NCBI RefSeq assembly: GCF_947172395.1
Contig: NC_069090.1
Coordinates: forward strand, 4,164,291-4,228,290
Length of the DNA: 64,000 bases
Source of the DNA: Bicyclus anynana
Taxonomy: Eukaryota > Arthropoda > Insecta > Lepidoptera > Nymphalidae
Direction of reading: 5' to 3'
Each line of letters starts with the position of its first letter. Within the stretch, counting starts at the first letter, position 1. The position numbers were made by a program, and so were the translations under genes. Below the pieces are notes generated by a model. The model saw only the letters and a program-made list of their open reading frames with translations. It was not told where the DNA came from and did not search any database. Shown piece after piece: positions 1 through 12,200 of the stretch.

Positions 1-139
1 AGGTGGCAGAATATTCTTTATTCACTAATTAACATTTAAAATAATTTGATATATTCACTGAAATATTAGTGAATGTAATGTATTAAACTATACCATTATT
101 ACAGGGCTTATTATATGGTTTTCATTTATTTGTTGCTAG

Positions 140-270
140 GTTGCGCTTGACAGCAGTGGCATCTACCTGGCTACCTCAAGTACGGACAAGATTCTCAGTG
201 TTTACGATTACTACTCCGGAGAATGCATGGCCACTATGTATGGCCATTCTGAGATCGTCACGGGCTTGAG
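140..270 (+). CDS. Wdr62: Wdr62 exon a: WD40 repeat
   Basis: Acceptor TTGCTAG, donor AG|GTAAGA. It encodes VALDSSGIYLATSSTDKIL and then the YGHSEIVTGLR blade end, and leaves phase 2. It is the first exon visible; the rest of the propeller lies off the left edge. Confidence 0.93.
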
Positions 271-3200
271 GTAAGAAGATAACCAAATATGAACATGATT
301 TTACTCTCGATCGATCTAGCATGCGTCAACGACATATTTCGTGAAGAGAATAAGACATTGCATGATTAGAATTGAATTATTATCACTGAACTATCAATCC
401 TTCAGTAGAAGAGAGATAGATTGGTCACAAGTCGAACGCTTGGGCCGATCGAGCCTATTTATCTCTCGCTTCGCGCGTTCGCTTGTGTCGTCACGAGCCG
501 AGATAGTACGAAGTGTTCTGTGAGAGTATTGGTAGATCGATTGGGCGACCTTGCTAATTGTTGTCGTGACGTTCCATCCGTCCATACCTTTTGTTGGATA
601 CTCCTTCATGGATTATTTTGGTATAGGTGAGATGAATGACTTGAGTGGAAAAGGGCAGTGTTAAATAGTTTTAAAAGACGTCTACTACTACATTCTTCGG
701 TCACAAGTCCAGAACCTCGCTCAAGGTTATTCTCTGCCAATCGAGCTATTGGTAACATTATTAGTGGGAATTGTTAGATTATATAATGATTTATTTATTT
801 TGCTATCATCCGCGAAAAGTCGACGAACCCATTGCGTCAACGTCACCCAGTTCCGACAAAATACTCTCTACGTACGTAGAGAGTAGTGCAATTGCACGTT
901 GTAGAGTCAACATCTCCTGAGGATGCTCCGGTTTCGGGGTGAAACGTAGGTAGAGAGTATTTTGTCGGACCTGGGTGACGTTGTCGCATGGGTTCGTCGA
1001 CTTTTCGCAGATGATAGCAAAATAAATAAATCGTTATATAATCGTGATGAACTTCCGCAAAGTAACGCCTGCTTCTATCCAATATTTAAAAGGAATTGTT
1101 ATACCTGACATGATTAGATAGATAGATATAGTCAATATGATTTAATAGATAGGCAAATAAATCATTGTTCTTGATCTTCCTAGGTTCACGCCAGATTGCC
1201 AGCACCTGATATCAGCCTCTGGCGACGGCTGCATCTTCGTGTGGCGTGTGCCGCACGACATGGTGGTCACCATGCGCGCGCGGCTAGCGCAGCAGGCCAT
1301 ACGACAGGGGAGGTGAGTTTTATTAGAGAAATGTATGTTAAGTAACACAGATATGCGTTAAATAGCATAGGAATATGCGTGAAATAGCACAGAAATGTGC
1401 GTTATATAGCACAGAAATATGCGTTAAATAGCACAGAAATGTGCATTATATAGCACAGAGATGTGCGATAAATAACAGAAATATGCAAACAGAAGTAGCA
1501 CAAACGTTTGGGAACCAATGAGCGAAAGTATGCTTATTAATGTATTTAATTTCAGACTTACGAGAATGTGTTTTTGTACTTACGAGACTACATTATTTCT
1601 TCTACAAGTTCTAACGTTTCCTCTAATGCTCATAACTGTGATGTGAATCTTGATTATAAAATCATTCTCAGACCTGAAATTTCATTATCAGACTTCTGAT
1701 AATGGAATATAATGGATAATGGAATTCTGTGGGGCATCCATGTGGATGCCCCACAGAAATCATTTAAGGATAAAATTTCAATATACTATAGGACTTCCAG
1801 ATTAGAATTATGCCATCTTCACTTAACTAATTGTTAATCTTTTAAATATTTTGATTAAAGGAAAGTGGCGCCCACTAACGGCATGTCTGGTTTGGAAAGC
1901 GAAACGGACTCGCACTTAGGTTCGCCGCCGCGGGAAATAACGGACGACAAATTCACCACGCCAGTTGTGCCCGATTATACGTAAGTTTTGTCCCATAACA
2001 TTGGCGTACGTAATAGGGATGATGACAGTTTTTTAAATTGTATATAAATTAGGAGTATTCTAATTAAAGCAATTTTGTAAAAGTAACTTTAAAATTTTTA
2101 ATACGCTTATATTACCTTCATCCAAGATAGTGGACTGGCTGTTGGAAATCCCACCCCCATCATATGGATATCAAATGAAAAGGATTGCTTTCTGGAATAC
2201 GATTAAAAAAAAAACACGACTTAAACCCAATATGGCGGACGTCCAAGATGGCGGACAGGCTATTTGAAATGCACCCCCGTGATTTGGGTATCAAGCTTGT
2301 TTTTTAGTTTTTAAAACTATTCATGTTATTAGTGCCTTAACCCGACCTAGAAATTGAACCGGACATGATCCATAGCCAAAACAGATTACTACTACTGGAC
2401 AAACGAGGCAGTCATAATATATCTCGATATGGTTAGGTTGATAGTCTATCTAGATCGATATAATTTCTTTGTCTAGTAATTTAGACGTAACAAATGCAAA
2501 AATTCTTTTTCAAATGTAATATCTAAATTGTAAATGTGTCTAATTTTCAGCCTCCGAATAGGTCGGCTACCTACCTGGGCTAAGAAAAGTTTGGGCGACG
2601 AACTGTCCTCTGACTCCCCACGACCCGCACCCGGCCAGATGCCTCCTGTTCCGACCACTAGAGGGAAGTGGGCCACGAGAATATTACCCAGTCCTGGTAA
2701 GAAATTTGTCCTCTTCAAAAAGGATTAATTTTTCAACCATCATTTGCCTGGCTTTCTTTCTTATAGGAAATAGGAGATTCTTATAGGGAATTGGACCTAC
2801 CACACTGCCCCAATGCGGATTGTCGGGTAGTAGGTTAAGGGTAGTAATGTTAAATTCTTTACCAACCACTATCAATCCCTATCAGATGTTAATGATAGTG
2901 ACCAGGATCGATGGCTTAACATGCTTTTTGAGGCTCGGGGTGTGATACCAGCAACTTCATAGTGCTACCAATTGATAAACTGATTGACTTTTCAAAAGAG
3001 CTTTTATACTAAGACGTTATTTATAATCTGTGGTGTTTACAATAAAAACAATAGTAATTGTTATTGCAAGTGTAATTCATTCGTTTCAGATAAACGCGTT
3101 GATTCCGATGGTTCCAAAGACAGTTCCATAGATAGTGGCACAGACACAAGGTATAACGATAAACGAAGAGAGCCGGGAGGCAAACAGGTATGTGTAGTTG

Positions 3201-6200
3201 TGAGAACATCACGAGTGTGTTTGTTTGTGTTTAGTCTGTTAATGTTACTTAGTTAAGTCTATTATTTCAATGCAAATATTTTACAAATTCTTAACAATTT
3301 TTTCAAATTTTACACTTTTTTTTAATTTTTTTTTTGTAATGGTCTTGCAATACAATTTTGTACACAGTTTTGTATATACAACATATATTCAAAACAAAAC
3401 CGAGTTTGGCAAACTGTTTTCATTAATATCTGAAATTATTAAACTGATTTTATGCGTTTTTCACCGTTATTTTATTAGTGGGAGAGTTAAATACTCTAAA
3501 TAAAACCTTTTTGCACAAAAAGAAGGATGCTTTATGCACAAACAGTCTTAACCAACGTTTTTTTTGTAGATATTATGTATATAGTTGTATTTTAATAGTC
3601 ACTAACTTGTGCTGTCTAATCACTCACAAAAGCATTGTGGTGGAGGTTTTTATGTTACATTTTTTTAACTGTTTATTTTTTTTTTCGTTTGTACTTAAAA
3701 TGATGTGCAACATCCAAATATTACAATGTTTTGTATATTTTTATTGCAATGTAATATTTGGATGTGAAGGTCTATGGTTATTTTTATTTGGTACGCTTTG
3801 AATTTCATTTTCGTTTTTTTTTTTTCATTTTGCCTTAACATTAATTTACCAAGCAAAACTGTATATGTCAAGGTTTTTAATTATACAATTTAGCCTCAAT
3901 AGCTCAACGGTAAGAGCGGTCGGACTCATCACCGAGGGGTGGTGGTTCGGTCCCCTAGTCTTTCCTGACTAATTGGATGGGAATGGGAATATTGGTCATA
4001 TTAAAAAAAAAGATATGGCAAAAAGAAATGAAATTCAACTCGCGTACCCTTTACCTACATATTTCACAAGGTTGTGGTACTTATTCCATACGAAATAGAG
4101 GCCGAAATCGCTCAACTTGTCCCAACTGCCGCGCGTTGAGGCGCTCTTCCGCAATTTTGACGCCACCATGAAAACCACGTACGATATATTGTCAATATCG
4201 CCGAGGGTCGAGAAGGTTTTACTTTTCTATAATTTCGCATTTGTGATTTCGCTTTTTTTGTTTGTTTACGCATTATTGACTTGTGTATACGTTTCGCAGT
4301 TTCGATCCACACGTTTGTCGCATACCTATTTAGATTTACGCATTTGGCATTGTGTGTCTCATGTTCCGTGCTGTCACAACATCATTGTCACTTTGCATTC
4401 GATTATTTTAAAATAAACATTTTTCTAAAAAATATTGTAGGTTAGTAAAATATTGATGAACTTACTATTGAAGTAAATGCTAATAACTCATTTAGAATCT
4501 GGAGATCGATACTTGTACTTTATAATCGTCGATGTAATATTGGCCTATAACAAGTTATAATACAATTTGAACTTTATTTTTATGGGATGCCAAAAATGAA
4601 ATGTCAATAAGTCAATAACAACTACGTTGCTATGGAAACTAGCGATGTCACATCGCTGTAACTATACAGAATGCAGGGGCTGTTTTTCAATGCTTGCGTC
4701 AAATCTTTCGAATTGTAACATAATCATATAACTTAAACGTTTATTACTTTAATAACCGTTTATTAGTTTTATATGATTACTAGCGGACGCCCGCTACTTC
4801 GTGAAATTTAGTTTTTAACAAATCCTTCAGGAACCATGGATTTTCCGGGATGAAATGTGTTAATCCAGAGTAAAATCTATTTGCATTCCATATTTCAGCT
4901 AAATCGGTTAAGTAGTTGCGCCATTAAAGAGTAACAAACATCCAAACATCCATACAAACGTTTGCGTTTATAATATTGTTAGTACGATTTTTTTTTGAAA
5001 ACCTGGATCAAGATCAAGGTTCAGTGTGATTTACTCTTATCGGGGTTTAGTTGAATCTTTAAAGAAACATATTATTCTTGGTATATATCTAGGATGGGTA
5101 ACGGTCCTGAATGTTATGCTTTGACGATATCATCCGCTTTACATTCGCGCCATTATACGCTTGCTACAAATATGTATTCGCTTTGTCATTAGCCTATATG
5201 TTTGGCCCATTCTTCAATATGCTACAATAATTGCGATTACGTATATCAGAGTTGATAAAAAGTATTTTTTGTTAATTGATATATATTAATAAATTTTATT
5301 ATAATGGAAAACTATTCTAACTAAATAACAAATATACTATTGGGCAGCTTATTGTTCTGGCGGGCTTTATTGACATGCTTAATATTCGCAAATTGATCAC
5401 GCTCATCAGTCATCACTTAGTTTTATTACTGTTTTAAGATTTTTTTTTATTCTTTTTACATTTTGAGCATTCTTTATTTTAGTTCAAATTTTATTTTTTG
5501 CGGCAATAGGTGACGTTAAATTTATCGAAAAATCGAACGATGGACGCGCGAACTCGTCACCACACGGACGACTCCTCCCTCGGCAGTTTTAAATTTGAGG
5601 TTTGATTTTGTTTTTTTATTTTGATACTTTTACATAATTAGTTGATAATCCATTTTTGTCACTAACAATAAAAATTACAAGGTCAAATTGGAAAGCCTTG
5701 ATATTACACCTCGTGAACGAACAGCTATTTGGAAGTTTGTAAGAGGGAAAAAAAAATAGTTCCGTTTCTACGCTTTTGCCAAGCTATACTACTGGTAGGT
5801 ATAGCGTATCGCCTAGAGGGATCTGCAGCGAATACAAGTAACATTAGAGAATATTTCACTCTAATTGAAGTTACTTTGGTTGATCTGAAATATCTTATTA
5901 AAACGAATAAATAGTATAGTGACGTATATCAAGGTCATTCAATGTGTTTTATAGCAGTTAAGTTGAAAAAGGCTTAAATTGCTCAAGTATCCATGAGTTT
6001 TCCATAAGTATAAGTATTCTACACACTCTTCTGGAATTTAGTGTAGTATTTACTTCTACTTTAAAAATTTTCTATAGTTCATATTCTTGGGATGGCTTGT
6101 ATTCTCTTTGGCCAAGAAATCTATTTGTAATATCTTGATCAGTATAAGAAAGGTGTGGGGATTAATATACGGACGGTATCTACTTCAGTTTTAGATACAC

Positions 6201-9200
6201 CCATAGTTAATTATTCTGCTCGTAGAACTATTCTACTTCGTAGTGCGAGATATTTGTCGCCAATAAACTCTAGGGAATACTCTTTTCAATAACCTTTTAG
6301 GTATGTTCAATTAAAGCAAAATTTGTTGGAATTTACCGACAGCATAGCTATAATAATATCTGAAAACATTTATAAATATTTATCTTATCATAATTTTTGG
6401 TTCATTTAAACACCAAGAAGCGATTTCAATGTTGGCGGATTTGTTGCAGGACCAAGAGTCGACGGAACACGACGGCGATATTGAGGACATTTCAGACGGC
6501 GAGAGGACTTCGTCCTCTGAGAGCAGGAACCGCCCTACGTACTACCCCGGCAACAACGATGATGAGACTGCGAGGTTAGTTACTCCATCATGCCAGTATT
6601 GGTCGCATACCAAAGACATATCTCAAGAAGAGAAATAGACAAACTTTTCCCTTGAAAATACAGAAGCCTTATGAAAACGAATCAATTAATATGAATTCAA
6701 AAATTTCACGATAGTTTAAATTCTAAATAAGATTTATTAATTCACAGCAAGTTCATGGTGAACGCGATGGACCAGCTGGAGCTGCGGCAGTCTATGCGAC
6801 GCGCGCGGCGCTGGGGCGCCGACAACCGGCTCGACATACCCGCCGCCTCGGCTTCCCTCAGCGGCTCGCCGCACGACTCCGAAGATGACGAGGTACCTAC
6901 TTGTGGTTTCTGATCGTGGCATCAGCCTTAGGGAAGAAGCTACCCGGTGCGGTGCTATTTTATATAGTTGGTATATTTAAATTAATTTAATTAAAATTAA
7001 TTAATTAATTAACGATTTAAACAGTATTTAAATTGTGATGCAAATACGAGTATGAAGACGTGGCTGTACGGATGTCAATCTTTGCCTGTTGGTTACCTTC
7101 TAAGTCACGGAAAATGTAGTAGTATTTAATTTTGTTAGATTCCTATTTCATGAGATTAGATGAAGTAGAGCACGAAACGTGCATAACTTGGCATTAAAGC
7201 ACTCGTGTCTCTATTATAAACTCACTTTGTTTGTTTTATAAAATGCAACTCGTGCTTTAATGACCGTCATTATGCAACCGTTTCATAATCTACACTCTAA
7301 CACTCTACCAAGTTCATGGTGAACATGGTGTATATTGATAACACACGAAAATGTATTACCAATACTGACGTTCTTTTTGCACAGGTATCGACACCTTCCG
7401 GCGACAATGCTGAACGGAATCCATTGTCCGGCTCCTGCGAGTCCATCGACACTGCAGGCCGAAGGGAGAGTTATATTAAGTCTGCCTTCGACAGCCTCAG
7501 CGGTCTTGAAGCCGACACACACGTCACCAGTAAGTTAAATATTGAGGCTATCAGTGCGTGAAAGTTAGGCTATGTAAAAAACGATGATTAAAGATTTGAT
7601 TTTGTACTTGCTCTTTTAATTGATATATTTATACTTATATTTGAATTAATATATAGCTTGGCTAAAAAGAGTACAAATTAATAGGGGCCACTATCGCCAA
7701 TCTACCATTCACGAATACACGTAATCGTAACCATAACAACATAACCTTCAAAGCCGTCAGAATAATAACGAAAACACTTATTCATCATCATCATCATCAT
7801 TATCAAGCCATATTCGGCTTACTGCTGAGCTCGAGTCTCCTCTCAGAATGAGAGGGGTTAGGCCAATAGTCCACCACGCTGGCCCAATGCGGTTTGGCAA
7901 ACATTGTCCAGATCCGACAGCAACGTTTTGGCTTCGAAATCTGATTTCAGAAATCTCTTATAAACATGATATAAAACTTGGCGGGTGCCACTACGGATTG
8001 TCATATTCATCTTGTACCACAATAATATTATTTCACTGTCGATAATTTTCCACAATCTATTAATTTCGTAAATAATCCCGAGACTTTTGACAGCATAGAC
8101 GCTAACAATAAAAGGGAAAAAAAGTCAGTTCCGTTTCTACACTTTTTTTGCCAAGCTATACATAGGTACAGTTTGTGAGTTTGCGACGTTTCTACAACCT
8201 CGCAAACTCACAAACTGTACCTATGGTAGGGTAATCTCTAGGTATACGGAATCGATTTTTTTGAAAGTTTGTTGACGACAAATAACCGTTTTCCAGGTAA
8301 CAACTCGTTGTCAGCTCAGCATTTATCCCGTGGTCCACCGCCGAGATTAGACCCGGAGGCGGCTCGGAGACGAGAAGAACTGCAAAGGCGGATATTGGAG
8401 ACTAGGAGACAGCTAGAAAGTGTATGTATATCGAAAATATTGATTTAAGTTGTGGTTAAAGAACCAACGATACAGATCGGTTAATCTTAGAATTTGTTTG
8501 GGGTGTCAGTTTACTTGTGTCTTTTAAAAATGGATGGGATAATCGTAGTTAAATTGTTCCCGTCAAATAAAACACAATTTTGTTTAATTATTGTTCAGCT
8601 AGATGTGTAGACATGTAGACGTTTGTTTTTCTTTATTACTAGTTTTATTATTTTTTTTATTAGGTGGCGTTCCGATCGAATCTTAAGTCAAGTCAGTCCA
8701 CCACAGATCTATCATACATACCAGAGAAGGATGGCTCGCGACGAAATAGACCAGTTTCTATGGCGATACCGAGCAATTCCAGACCTTATGGTAAGGTATT
8801 ACGCTGATGCGTTTTTCTTTGCTATTGCTATGTGGCTGATTATAAATATATTAAACATGATAAGATAACTTAATATTTAGTTATTCATATTTATGATTAG
8901 CCACAATTTAACACAGTTGCTATGAAATCATTTTCATATAACATCGTTCCTAAAGCTGTTTATTAATCAACTTTATTCCCTCTTAATGCTGACCAGGATT
9001 CACTAATCCCCCCATTTGTCCCGAGGAAAATCTAGATAGCTTATCCACTAACTTTTTTGATAGCTTGAACTATCAAAATATGAATTTAGACTTTCGGAAC
9101 AAAAACCCTTACGCTATACCTGCAAATTTAAATCATAAAATGATACCAGAATATTTAGATAATACACCACCGTACATACCACCCAGAGTTAATTTAGAAT

Positions 9201-12200
9201 CAAATCATAGTTACAAAAAAAATATCAACGCACAATCGAACACGAAGCCAATGGTCTTTAGAGAAAACAAACCGCAAAAGCAGAACTTATCCTTTACAGT
9301 TGATATGAGTAAGAAACCTGGATCCAAAGTCTTTAATCGCCTTTTCCCAACCGCCTGTGAAGAAAAAGAGCCTCCAAAATTACCACCAAGAAATTTTCAA
9401 TTAAACCTTAGTGAAAAACCACAACCAAAAACACCCAAACCGAATGCCAGGAGTATATTTAAAAATTATAAGTCTTGTCCCGTTTCGCCGGTATCGGAAG
9501 AATGTAAATGGGCGGATAAAGTAGCTCAACATGAAAATAACCAAAAAAAATTAAAAGATCATGGTGTTGACACAAGGAAAAGAAATTCTCTTAGCTTTTT
9601 CGTAGGTCTTGACAGTAAAATACAAGATAGCCGAAATATTGTAGATACTATCAAAAGTGATACAGAAAAAATGATTGCAGAAATAACAAAAAAATACGGT
9701 GATTTAGATGAATTTGGACCCAACGGCCAAAGTGATTTAGATTTACAACCCACAAAAGAAATACAGGAGAGAGACGATGGTAATTTCTCATCAGATTCCC
9801 TCGAAGATTGTAGTTTAAGCCAAGATGCAAGTTGCAAGAATAAATTGTATTCTAAAAAAGTTTGCAAAAAACATAATAAACGTAACACCATGCCTCGTAA
9901 AGCAGTTTCAAATTACGAAATCTTTGGGACTTATGACAAACCAATTGTTCCTGTAAAAATGGTATGTGCGTCACAGAAAAGTTCCACTTTACCAAGAAAT
10001 ATGCCATCGAATCTAGATGATATTATAGATGAAGACATGCAACTAAATTACAATATGTATAGATGCCAAAGCGTTTTGACTAAGCGGTGTATAACACGAT
10101 CAAATGAGTCTGTTTTAAGTGATAATTCCAATTGCTCTAGTGTATCTAATGAGATATTCCTAAAATATGGCAATGAAGTAGCATTCCAACAAGCTAAATT
10201 TTCAGATAGTCGATACAATTTAAACGATTCGCATAATTGTTCATCAGAAAACATCAATGAACCTGACATGAAATATCTAGAAAATCACAGGCACAGCAGT
10301 GCTAGTTTCTTCCTAAACCAGAAGAAATATATGAAGACAAGCTGTAGTCAAGAATCAATATTATCTGACGAGTTTCTGGATAACGATATTCTTATGTCAA
10401 GAACTAATTGTAATTCTTTGGAAAGCGTTTTATCTGATGACTCTGAATGTACAAAAAGTGCTCCCTTGGAAATGCTTTTCGAAGCAACGAGGCCTTCTCG
10501 TACCAAAAACTACCCTATAGGTGTGCCCAACAGTCAAAGCTGTTATGAATTTGACAATACATCAAAAAGTTACGGTTCAAGCCCAAACAATGTGCCATAC
10601 TTAACTGGGTATATGTATAACAACTATCTTGCTGAACGGAGTACTCCAAAGATGGAATATAAAGATCAAGCAGCAGTCGTGGTAAGTCAAAAGCCATCAG
10701 GAAATAAAATATATGGGTTTGATATACCAGCAGGAGAATTTTCGGGTCATAAAACAGTTACACGTTCCAAAAGTCTATATGATTCTGCTTCTAAACAACC
10801 TCCGCCGGCTAAAAATATTGCGTACTATTTTGACGGAAGTAACGTTCAAAAGTATGACAAAGAAAATAAAAAAGCTGACGAAATACCGAGGTTGAACACG
10901 TCAGACTATATGGCAAATACAAGTAAATCGCTCCAACCAAAATTTTCTGATAAGCATAAATACAAGAGTGAAATGGAAGGATGTGATTCGAATGCAATGG
11001 TTAAATCTAAAAGCTGTAGTTTTGAAGTTGTCTTAGAACCAGCATCGAAACCAAATCCTTTAAAGAATCTAATGGAAAAGCGAAATTCTCATGTAAAGAA
11101 GAATCTTGAAAAATTCGAAGACCAAATAAGAAAGAACACTCAGACAAAGATTAATAAAAATCAACTAAATAAAGATAAAGCCAACGTATCTAAATATAAT
11201 AACGCCACAAAAAGCCTTGAGAGAGATTCAAGTCAAAAAAATAATGCCAAAATAACGATGGAATTTGTGCCACATAAACCTCCTAAACCAATTAAAAGAA
11301 CGTCTTCCATAAAGCTTAATAATAGATTAAAAGCCGGTTTAGAAAAATCAACACTAAGTTCTTCCATAACTTCGCAATACAAAGCAAAATTAGATGGATT
11401 GCAAAATAAAAATTATATATCGAATAGGAAACAAGAAGACAAGAATTCAAATGTAGAAGATTCAAAGGAAGATAATTCAGAGAAAACGTTTGACGTTTTT
11501 GTGAAAGAAAAAGATGTTAATGACAATAGGTCTGAAATACAAATGGATAGTCTCGAAGTCTTTGCTATGCAGAGAGTCGAAAACATGACGCACGCGAGTA
11601 TGGATTCTTTAGATGTAATTGAAAGCAGTCATGATTTTACTAAAGATTCATTAGACTACTATGCAGAACAAGAAAACAAAAAATATAACAAGACTATCAA
11701 AGATCAGACGAATTTGAATTTTGCCAAAAGTCATATAGATAAACCTATTCCGTCTCACAGTGGCCAAAATAGTGAAGCCAAAGAAAATATAGCTCCTGGG
11801 AATGATGATTTCGAAAAATATAAGTATATCGAGCGAAAGCTAGAAATTATTAACAAGTTAGTGGAAATGGAGGAAAGAAAAATATTACAAGAGAAAATAT
11901 TAAAAGAATGGCGTATGAAGCCATTAAAGGCCAATATAAACGATGGAAAAGGTGTAGTTAAAGTTTTATCTAGGAAGTTTGAAAAGTTAGCAAATAAACA
12001 AAATACTGTCCATAACTTTGCTTCTCTAACTTTGGAGGAAGCTGATACAGATACTGAAAATTCTGACAATAAAGAGATCAAGCGCAACTTGAGCTTGCCG
12101 GATATATTGGATACGGATCAAATTGGTTTAACTGTCGGAGGCGTAGATGTATCAAATGACGCTGGCAACGAAACCGTTGAAGTAGAAGAATCTGAGCCTA

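Noticed and set aside
1340..1486. CRISPR-like spacing
   Set aside because: The units are contiguous with no spacers, in a eukaryotic intron.
3270..3801. Open frames rich in F, L and I
   Set aside because: Intronic low-complexity T-rich DNA; composition only, with no domain or splice support.
9559..9891. 110-codon minus-strand frame
   Set aside because: A shadow of the giant Wdr62 exon.
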